A DNA stretch of 14,988 nt, taken from Vairimorpha apis BRL 01 (lineage: Eukaryota; Microsporidia; Nosematidae). Below are positions 8,728 through 14,988 of this stretch, one piece after another; the first letter of the stretch is position 1; every line of letters begins with the position of its first letter. The translations under genes were made by a program, and so were the position numbers. The stretch covers positions 1 to 14,988 of the forward strand of contig KE647125.1 in assembly GCA_000447185.1 (NCBI GenBank). The letters run 5' to 3'. The notes below the pieces were generated by a model that saw only the letters and a list, made by a program, of their open reading frames with translations, had not been told where the DNA came from and did not search any database.

Positions 8728-9546
8728 CTACTCAACATCTAGAACAGTACCAAACACAGATATAGGTATTCTATCAAAATCCAAATTAACAATATCAGTT
8801 AAAATAATTTCAGTTATAGGTATTACTTCTAAACTTGTAAAAGCTTTCTGATTAAACATAGATAAACTAAATAACCTTAATAAACTTACCATACAAATGT
8901 GTGTATGCTCTTCGTGTTTCGCTATAAGCTGTAACAAATTTATAATACGAGTAAACAATTTATACTCATCAACAGATAAAATAAATGGTATATACGATAA
9001 TAACCTTCTATATTCCCTGGGATTACTCATACATGCCCTAATTAATTTTTTAGTTACTAAGTTTGGGAAAAGTCCATCCATATCATATAATATTACTCTT
9101 TTAATATATTGACAAATTCCTAATAAACTATAATTCGTAATATTGTCGACATCTTTTGGGTTAAACAGTTGTTTTTTATCCTCCAGTCTAAATAACATGT
9201 TAAGTGAATCTAAATTTTTTTGAGATGTTATAATTTCATTGATACGTCTTTCGACTTCTTTAATAGCTATAAAAATTATTGGATCAATAATTTTATGCTT
9301 AATGAATTCGCCCATTTTTCTGTAACACATATACCAAAATGGATCCTTCTTTGTTTCAAATTGGTCACTACAAAATTTTCGAACATTTTTTTTCTCAACT
9401 TCATACAAATCTCTAAACCTCATATTTCTGTTTTTTATAACAACATGAGGCTGTCTAATTCCTTTATTATTAATAGTAATTGGCTTAACCTTGTACTCAA
9501 TTTGTTTGATGTTTTTCTTAACACTGTAGCAATTAAAAACTTTCAT
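8728..9546 (-). CDS. RhoGAP-domain-like protein, probably without catalytic arginine
   Basis: A 272-residue soluble protein. I choose the ATG at 9546 because CCC touches it directly; the open frame extends upstream only as an unlikely hydrophobic stretch (from 9597). Seen from residue 69: alternating helices spaced like a RhoGAP fold. The block LLGICQYIKRVILYDMDGLFP (141-161) matches the VASLLKLYLRELPEPLIP helix, then LLSYIPFILSVDEYKLFTRIINLLQLIAKH (182-211) matches the LLNLLPxxNYxTLxxLLxHLxxVA segment, then HICMVSLLRLFSLSMF. Where active RhoGAPs have GIFRVSG with the arginine finger, this protein has DPIIFIAIK (88-96), and the later Asn of the NKM motif is also missing. Inference: a divergent, maybe inactive GTPase-binding protein. 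The fold match is by eye and may be wrong; a hypothetical helical protein is the alternative. Confidence 0.5.
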   Translation of the reverse strand: MKVFNCYSVKKNIKQIEYKVKPITINNKGIRQPHVVIKNRNMRFRDLYEVEKKNVRKFCSDQFETKKDPFWYMCYRKMGEFIKHKIIDPIIFIAIKEVERRINEIITSQKNLDSLNMLFRLEDKKQLFNPKDVDNITNYSLLGICQYIKRVILYDMDGLFPNLVTKKLIRACMSNPREYRRLLSYIPFILSVDEYKLFTRIINLLQLIAKHEEHTHICMVSLLRLFSLSMFNQKAFTSLEVIPITEIILTDIVNLDFDRIPISVFGTVLDVE

Positions 9547-9549
9547 GGG
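9547..9549 (-). promoter_or_regulatory. CCC signal fixing the RhoGAP-like start
   Basis: Gene strand TTTACCCATGAAAG: the triplet abuts the start codon. It lies inside the longer open frame that begins at 9597, so it argues for the internal ATG. Confidence 0.6.
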
Positions 9550-10638
9550 TAAACACAAAAATTTTATTTTTATAATTAACAAGAAACAAATAAACAAAAC
9601 AAAAAATTATAATTAATTAAATATATTTATAAAAAAATAAAACTATTTAATTATTTTTTATTATAATATCTGCTTAAAAACAGAAGGAAATTAATTTGTA
9701 ATAATTTACCTTAAATTACTCTAATGTTATATATTATATATATCAAAAAAAATTAATTGATGTGTTCATATCATGATTTATAAATTTTTAAAATTAAAAT
9801 GTAAATTTACTCAAAAATATTTTACTTTTTTTTATTTTAATTTAAATCTTTATATATATATTTACATAATTCTACAACTAAAAAATATTATTTCTAGATT
9901 AAATAACTTTCATAAACTAACTATATTATATTCTCATTTAAATATAATCATTGTTTAAAATTTGTGTTTTTTTAAATTATGATAATTAAGAACTAGTTAT
10001 ATACTAATTTTTTACCTGATTTTTTAATATTAAATATTAATTTATGTCATTAATTTTCTTACTTAAAAAAATCATTTAAAATAATATTACGAAATAACGA
10101 TATATATAAACAAATAAAATTGTTATTAACATTAATTATATATAGTTTTTAAAATATTAATGACATTTTTTATAACATTATAAATGATTATGAAATATAT
10201 TTAAAATTTAATTCGAATTTATAATTAGTTGAAAATCATAAAAATATATTTAATTGTGTATATATTTACTACTATTGTGATTCATAAAAACAAACTTTAC
10301 AGTTGTAAAATATAAAATATTATTAAAATACATTGTTTTTATATCTATAATCAAATTTATCACGTATATCAAATCATAAACTGTTATTTTTATTTTTCTG
10401 AAAAAATTTATAGTTAATTTTTCCACTACTGTTTTTACAAAAATATTTACTATAAGCATTTCTAATTATTGTATTATTAAAATTCATATCATTTAAATAT
10501 TTTTTAAAAGATTTTAAAGCTTAATATGATTTTATAAATTTGGTATATGTATTTATAATAAAAAGTTAAAACTCAATATAGAAAATTTATTTTTTTACTT
10601 TAAAAAAAATGAACATGTTATTTTAGTATAAATATAAT
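9550..10638. other. A/T-rich spacer, nothing recognised
   Basis: About 1.1 kb between two minus-strand genes. The open frames here (plus 9773-9958, minus 10250-10459) are built from Ile/Tyr/Phe/Leu/Asn codons expected of random A/T sequence and lack a C- or G-signal. It contains the 3' flank of the Mei2-like gene and the upstream region of the RhoGAP-like gene. Confidence 0.45.
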
Positions 10639-11261
10639 TTATTTATAAAATTCAGCTATTTTGTCAATATTTTCGCAAATAAAATTATCAAATAATTCAA
10701 TAAACATATTTTTTTTTACTTTATTTTTTTATATACATTATTTGGAATAACAAGATCAGTAGCTCGAATTATATCCCATTTAGTTTTTGTAGACATATCC
10801 CATACATATTTAACAACAAGTTCAGTATCTTTATATGGTTTACCATTTAATTCTTTATAAAATTTATCTGCTACACGACTATCAAAAAATTCAACACATT
10901 TTGTCATTAAATTTGCTGATCTTATCTCTTTAATATCATCATAACAAAGTAACCCAGTGTCATCAAATGGTGTGTTATTTTTACATGATATAAATATTGT
11001 ACTTTGATTTTTAGTACAATCACATTTTTCTTGATCTTTTGGCAATTCGTACTTACTGATAGTATAATAACTATTATATTTTTTATATGAATTATGGCAA
11101 TCTTCACTTTCTTTAATATTATAAAACATTACACAGACACAAGATTCATTATTAGGAATACTATATATTTCTCTAATATCATATTGTTGTAAATAAGACG
11201 TCAATTCTTGTAAATCATCAACAGATACAAATAAAAGTGTTTTCGTTTTTTTTTCGTTCAT
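10639..11261 (-). CDS. Mei2-like RNA-binding protein with two RRMs, frameshift near C terminus
   Basis: Seen: two RRM domains in the Mei2 arrangement. RRM1 (about 7-70) has TLLFVSVDD as RNP2, then YLQQYDIREIYSI and CVCVMFYNIKESEDC, matching the Mei2 pattern LFEQYGDIRTLY and FVMISYYDIRAA. RRM2 (about 86-153) has STIFIS, then DDIKEIRSANLMTKCVEFFD and SRVADKFYKELNGKPY, matching GEIKEIRE, KFIEFYD and VRAAEAALRALN. Known: Mei2-family proteins bind RNA; in fission yeast Mei2 drives meiosis. The C-terminal Mei2-specific third RRM is missing, so the protein (about 207 residues) is a reduced form. The open frame stops at 10716; a natural end, with MFIELFDNFICENIDKIAEF and a stop at 10639-10641, continues in the next frame if the A7 run (10724-10730) has one more A. 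CCC two bases upstream supports the start. Confidence 0.72.
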
Positions 11262-11263
11262 AA

Positions 11264-11266
11264 GGG
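11264..11266 (-). promoter_or_regulatory. CCC start-proximal signal of the Mei2-like gene
   Basis: Gene strand GATTTGCCCTTATG, with the triplet two bases before the ATG. Confidence 0.6.
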
Positions 11267-11884
11267 CAAATCTATTCGTATTTTACTAAAAAATATTTAT
11301 TTTTTACATTTAAAATAACACATTTATATTTCACTTTAATAATATGACAATATAGTTTTTATTTGTAAAAACGTTTTTTAAAAATTATATAATTTTTTTC
11401 TTTTGTTGAATTTAACTCAAAAAGTCTATTTAACTACTTTTAAAATACTTTTAAATTATTTAATATTTTTTAAACAAAAAGTAAAAGTTTTTTAGATATT
11501 TAACAAAAATATTATATTTATATTTTTTCAAATCAAATTATATGAATAACTGAAATAAAATACTAAGTTATATTTATTAAAATGTTTATTTGTGAGATAT
11601 TTTTATTTTCTTATTTGTTTATGTAAGTATTGACTTTAAGCAATCATTAGTTTACTAATTTATCTATTCGGCTATTATTATTTAGTTTCCTATTCTAAAC
11701 TTTTCTAAAATGCTCTCATTCGTCTTCTTTAGAAATATAGATAGAATGCAAACATCAATTCGATTGGTTTTTATCGAGTGTCTATCTGTGTTTAGTATAA
11801 TATTTATTCACTATACCATTTCATTTATATTAATATGGTATATTATATATAAAAATGGAATTTTCTGTTATTTAAAAAATTATA

Positions 11885-11896
11885 ATGCCAAAGATA
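11885..11896. repeat. 12 bp direct repeat, copy 1
   Basis: ATGCCAAAGATA occurs here and again at 12101-12112, both inside the remnant patch. On the minus strand both copies read YLWH in the locally open frame, so they may be traces of a duplicated segment rather than chance. Confidence 0.45.
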
Positions 11897-12100
11897 ATAG
11901 AATGTAATTTATTGGGTTATAATATTCACCTGATTCATTTTTGTTTAATTGACATTAACATTTTTACCATTGAGATTTACTATTTGTTTCTCACCATGTT
12001 TTTCTTTACTCTTATCATTGAGGGACATTTTGTTTTCAAAGCGTTTTGGTTTCGCCTCCTCAATTATATTACCTTCATATGGTTTTCGTATTAACAGTTT

Positions 12101-12112
12101 ATGCCAAAGATA
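12101..12112. repeat. 12 bp direct repeat, copy 2
   Basis: Second copy of ATGCCAAAGATA, 216 bases from the first and at the upstream end of the 56-codon minus-strand remnant. Confidence 0.45.
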
Positions 12113-12115
12113 TAA

Positions 12116-12728
12116 TTATAATTACGTATATAAATTTCGCTTTCTATAATTTTTAATTAAATAATTTTTTTAATATTTTTTAAATTTATATATATAAAAT
12201 ACAATATTTATCATATATTTGATCAATTATAAAATTTATTTTTTCATAGATCAAAAAAAATTATTTATTAAAGTTATACATAATTTCAAATTTACTAAAT
12301 AATATATATTAGACGATTTTTTTTATTTTAATAAATTAAGAAAACAATTGCTAATATTTAGAATTATGTTTAAAATTATAATTTTACTAAAATAAATATG
12401 TTAACATTTTTTATATGTCAAAATCATATAAATATTATAAGACTAATTTTGAATATGAATTTTTAAAGTTAATTACATATTTTGTAAGATTTTTATCATA
12501 TTTTTAAAACTAATAAAATTAAATTTTCATTTTTTTTCAAAAATTTTATATTGAAGTTTATAACATTATTCCTGTCTTTTAAAACTAAAAATTAATTTTT
12601 ATATAATTTTTAAAATTAAAAGTAATTATATAACTTGTCATTAAATTTAAATTTTTTTACTATTAAATTATTTTATTTAAAACACCAATGAAACGTTTTG
12701 ATTTATCTTATAAAAAAATAAACAAAAA
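12116..12728. other. A/T-rich upstream region of the V-ATPase gene
   Basis: About 610 bases of A/T-rich spacer with no reading frame, RNA gene or repeat that I can support. Confidence 0.45.
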
Positions 12729-12732
12729 GGGG
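12729..12732 (+). promoter_or_regulatory. GGGG start-proximal signal of the V-ATPase proteolipid
   Basis: AAAAAGGGGTATAGATG: here the signal is a G-run on the gene strand, the reverse polarity of all other genes in the window. Both CCC and GGG forms are known for microsporidia. Confidence 0.6.
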
Positions 12733-12737
12733 TATAG

Positions 12738-13226
12738 ATGTCATCAGAAAACTTCTCATTATTTACAGACGAGAAGTTTTTAATAGCAGCTTTTCACGGA
12801 TTAGGTTGTGTATTGGCTATATTACCAACTCTCATGGGTGTTGGTATAGGACTCGTTCAAGGATCTGGAGGTATATGCAAAGCAGCAGATTATAGTGTAG
12901 ATATTATTCATGCGATTATACCAATGTGTTTTATTACTGCACCAGCTGTATTTTCTTTAATTATGTTTTTTGTGAATATGACTTCGAATCCAGAAAATAT
13001 TAGACAAAGTTTAAAATTATTATTAAGTGGAGTTATTTGCGGAATAGGTAATTGTTATGCAGCGCATTGTATTGGGACGATATGTAGAAGTGCTGCGGTT
13101 ACAAAAGCACAACAAAAAAGATTTAATGGGTCGTTTCTTGTAATGATGATTTTTGGAGAAATTATTGCACTTTTTTCACTTCTATGTGGTATTATATTAA
13201 AAACCAATCCTCCAGATAAGGTTTAA
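12738..13226 (+). CDS. VMA3: V-ATPase membrane proteolipid, subunit c type
   Basis: Known: subunit c forms the rotating membrane ring of the vacuolar H+-ATPase. Each copy has four membrane helices and a proton-carrying glutamate in the last one. Seen: 162 residues, the family's usual length; helices at about 15-38, 54-79, 91-113 and 132-155; small-residue-rich packing faces (GVGIGLVQGSGG at 34-45, SGVICGIGNCYAAHCIGTI at 97-115); and IFGEIIALFSLLCGIIL, with Glu141 in the position of the essential glutamate of IFAEVLGLYGLI. The first half lacks a glutamate, as in c and c'. The usual small residues are partly replaced by Cys, Met and Phe, so the protein is divergent. I cannot decide between c (Vma3) and c' (Vma11). 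The frame is intact, and GGGG five bases upstream supports the ATG. Confidence 0.88.
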   Translation: MSSENFSLFTDEKFLIAAFHGLGCVLAILPTLMGVGIGLVQGSGGICKAADYSVDIIHAIIPMCFITAPAVFSLIMFFVNMTSNPENIRQSLKLLLSGVICGIGNCYAAHCIGTICRSAAVTKAQQKRFNGSFLVMMIFGEIIALFSLLCGIILKTNPPDKV

Positions 13227-13862
13227 AATAAATTTAAAGAATTCAAAGTTTAAAATTTTTTTAACATAAACTATGTAAATCAAAAATAATTTTTTTTAAT
13301 TTAATAATTTTATAAAGCATTTCTTTTTTATTTAAACATCAAAAAACAAAATTAATTTGTAAATTTAAATGGTTTTTTGTTTATATTATTATTTTATTAC
13401 ATTGAAAATGATAAAAAAATTTCAATTTAAATTCTTGAAGTATTAATATTTATTATACAATAAATTGTTAATGGTTTGAACTAAATTTTGTAAATTATAC
13501 ATTTATTATTGTTATTCAATAAACAATATATAAATAAATATTTAAAAATATTACAATTTATTATTATAATAGCAAAAACTTTTTTGATAATTTTTTTTAG
13601 TTGATAATGCATAATTTCTATACATAAATTTGTAATAAAGTAAGTCTTAAAGTTAAATAAAAAATTTTTTTTAATATCCAAATACAAATATAAAAAAAAA
13701 TATTTATGAAAAGTTTAAAATATTAATTTTATAGAATATATCTTAATTAATAACATATATAAAATAAAATTTATACATAAATGATTTTTACATCATGTAT
13801 AATTTTTTTCAAGTTTTAATTTAGTCAGACATTAGTTAGTACTTAAAATCTTAATTTTTTTA
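13227..13862. other. A/T-rich spacer downstream of the V-ATPase gene
   Basis: About 640 bases with no supported gene. The minus-strand open frame at 13481-13687 is of random A/T composition and has no start signal. Confidence 0.45.
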
Positions 13863-14100
13863 TTAACCTTCAGTATTAATTCTAAAATAAAATTTCATGA
13901 TTATGATCTTAGGGACCATTTTAACATCGGTTAATATATATTCTTGTATGTTGTTATTTATACTTATTCATTTTATATATTTCTTAAATAATATGTCTTC
14001 ATATTTTCCAATGTCATTCTATAAAGTATAACTTTTGTCTTATGTTCTGCATATAACCACAGTAAATTGTTTTCATGTTGTATTTACTTTTTTTACGTTT
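13863..14100 (-). pseudogene. Possible decayed gene fragment
   Basis: A second patch richer in G+C. On the minus strand 14014-14100 is open and reads KRKKSKYNMKTIYCGYMQ and so on; a one-base shift leads into 13863-14018, which reads NDIGKYEDILFKKYIK, a single TGA at 13968-13970, then about 34 further codons in the same frame (including EYILTDVKMVPKIIIMKF) to a stop. A CCC (13911-13913) is inside the last piece. One shift and one stop across about 80 coding-like codons suggest a recently broken gene. I recognise no family, and chance cannot be excluded. Confidence 0.3.
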
Positions 14101-14639
14101 TTACAGCTTTTAGTTTGTAATATCTTAAAATTCACACTTAATAATTAATATCTTTTTTTTCTTAATCGATAAATAAATATTTGATAAAGTATACGTAACA
14201 TTTATACTAGTTTGTATTTTTATATTAGCATATTTAATTTATACAACAAATAAAATTAAATATAAATATTTTTCGAAATTTTATATAAATTTTTACTTAT
14301 GTTTCAATAATAAAATATCAAATAATCTTTTTATACTTTTTAAATTTTTAACTTAAAATAAACTTTAATTAATTTTATGTTTTAGTTATATAGCAAAAAT
14401 TTAAATAAAAAATCAAAAACAAAAAATGTTCTATTTGATGTATAATATTTGTAAAATTTATTTAAAATTATACAATGAATATTTATATCTTGAATATAGT
14501 TTTTATTACATTTAATTAATTTTTAAATTTTCGATGAATATTTATTTAAATTTTTGTTTTTTAAGAGTTAAATTTAGAAAAAAATGCAATAAAGCAATAA
14601 TTTTTTTAAAAATAAAAATATTTTTTGTACATTCATTTA
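14101..14639. other. A/T-rich spacer before the right-edge gene
   Basis: About 540 bases; no reading frame, RNA or repeat is supported. Confidence 0.45.
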
Positions 14640-14988
14640 TTAATGAGTTGAGAAATCAACTAAGTACAAGCCCTTATTAGCTAATCTATATATTTCCGAA
14701 TTTTCCACTAGTTTTACTTTTATTTTACACCTATGTTCTTTTTTTGATATTATAACATAATATAAACATCCTTTAATAAAAGCATAGAGATTATTTTCAT
14801 TTGTAACATATAAGCATACATTTGATTTAAAATCTCTTTCTAATTCACATTTTATATGAATTAACAATTTGTAATTTTGTAAAATAACAGGTATTCTATT
14901 GTTAATATATGATTCTCTATCATTTAGTGTTTGAATGGTTGTTTTAATTATTAAATTTGCTTCTTTGACTATAATTTGACTAGTATTT
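14640..14988 (-). CDS. C-terminal part of an unrecognised protein, cut by the window edge
   Basis: The frame ending at 14640 stays open through the right edge, so at least 116 residues of a larger protein are visible and the real start lies outside the window. The internal TTG at 14867 is not a start. Seen: an Ile/Thr/Asn-rich stretch (IIVKEANLIIKTTIQTLNDR), then a segment that looks made of beta strands: SNVCLYVTNENNLYAFIKG, CLYYVIISKKEHRCKIKVKL, and the ending IYRLANKGLYLVDFSTH. No membrane helix, metal site or nucleotide-binding motif is visible. I do not recognise the family. The frame is unbroken and its codons (Glu, Lys, Asp, Val mixed in) are like those of the real genes here. Confidence 0.65.
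   Translation of the reverse strand, partial: NTSQIIVKEANLIIKTTIQTLNDRESYINNRIPVILQNYKLLIHIKCELERDFKSNVCLYVTNENNLYAFIKGCLYYVIISKKEHRCKIKVKLVENSEIYRLANKGLYLVDFSTH

Larger units (their letters stand above)
11682..12115 (-). pseudogene. Broken coding remnant, possibly of a mobile element
   Basis: A patch with visibly more G+C than its surroundings. On the minus strand 11945-12115 is open for 56 codons and reads as a charged protein (includes KLLIRKPYEGNIIEEAKPKR and SLNDKSKEKHGEKQIVNL) with codons such as GAG, GCG, CGC, CTC and GTC that the neighbouring genes use less. A second open piece, 11682-11807, reads as 41 codons including DRHSIKTNRIDVCILSIFLK and KKTNESILEKFRIGN. The two are in different frames and separated by stops, with no C-signal. 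I do not recognise the product. Inference: relics of one or two genes acquired or copied from elsewhere, for example a transposable element; unsupported by any catalytic motif. Confidence 0.4.

Noticed and set aside
8897..9552. Two plus-strand open frames (8897-9112 and 9220-9552)
   Set aside because: Antisense shadows of the RhoGAP-like gene, without start signals.
9773..9958. Plus-strand open frame of 61 residues
   Set aside because: Built from Tyr/Ile/Leu/Asn/Phe codons expected from A/T sequence; no start signal.
10250..10459. Minus-strand open frame of 69 residues
   Set aside because: Random A/T composition and no CCC or GGG upstream of the ATG.
11710..12149. Three overlapping plus-strand open frames rich in Phe, Ile and Tyr
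   Set aside because: They are opposite the charged, protein-like minus-strand remnants and look like their antisense shadows.
13481..13687. Minus-strand open frame of 68 residues
   Set aside because: A/T-biased chance frame without a start signal.
13836..13842. TACTAAC-like string (minus strand) as an intron branch point
   Set aside because: No AG acceptor follows closely and no splice donor or exon can be paired with it.

Overview
The window looks like a piece of an extremely A+T-rich microsporidian genome. The evidence is a set of small, compact, intron-free eukaryotic genes (SmE, eL40 with a ubiquitin-like leader, uL22, proteasome beta6, APC11, V-ATPase proteolipid), strongly divergent orthologues, and a short C- or G-triplet just upstream of nearly every start codon, as described for microsporidian promoters. 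Genes sit as islands in A/T-dominated spacers, some longer than 1 kb, so density is low for this group. I cannot name the species.

Layout, left to right: SmE (minus, 146-385) and an unrecognised 69-residue gene (plus, 470-679) diverge from an 84 bp spacer. A degenerate Hsp70-like secreted/ER protein (plus, 1431-3343) converges on proteasome beta6 (minus, 3601-4480). Ribosomal protein uL22 (minus, 5151-5657) follows. APC11 (minus, 6118-6365) and the ubiquitin-like/eL40 fusion (plus, 6401-6766) diverge from a 35 bp spacer. After a roughly 2 kb gene-poor stretch come a RhoGAP-like protein (minus, 8728-9546), a Mei2-like two-RRM protein (minus, 10639-11261), a richer-in-G+C patch of broken open frames (11682-12115), the V-ATPase proteolipid (plus, 12738-13226), a second patch of broken frame (13863-14100), and the 3' end of an unrecognised gene running off the right edge (minus, 14640-14988).

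The strongest anomaly is that four recognisable genes (Hsp70-like, beta6, APC11, Mei2-like) carry frameshifts, seven in all, and each can be placed in an A-run. Six need one A more than is present. This one-sided pattern suggests under-counted homopolymers in the assembly, although real poly(A) indels corrected by transcriptional slippage would look the same. I therefore report whole gene spans rather than the broken pieces.

Functionally the window is ordinary housekeeping: RNA processing (SmE, Mei2-like), translation (uL22, eL40), ubiquitin-proteasome turnover (beta6, APC11, ubiquitin-like leader), ER folding (Hsp70-like), membrane energetics (V-ATPase) and possible small-GTPase regulation (RhoGAP-like). 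I found no tRNA, rRNA, CRISPR array or intact mobile element, and no clear new multi-gene system.
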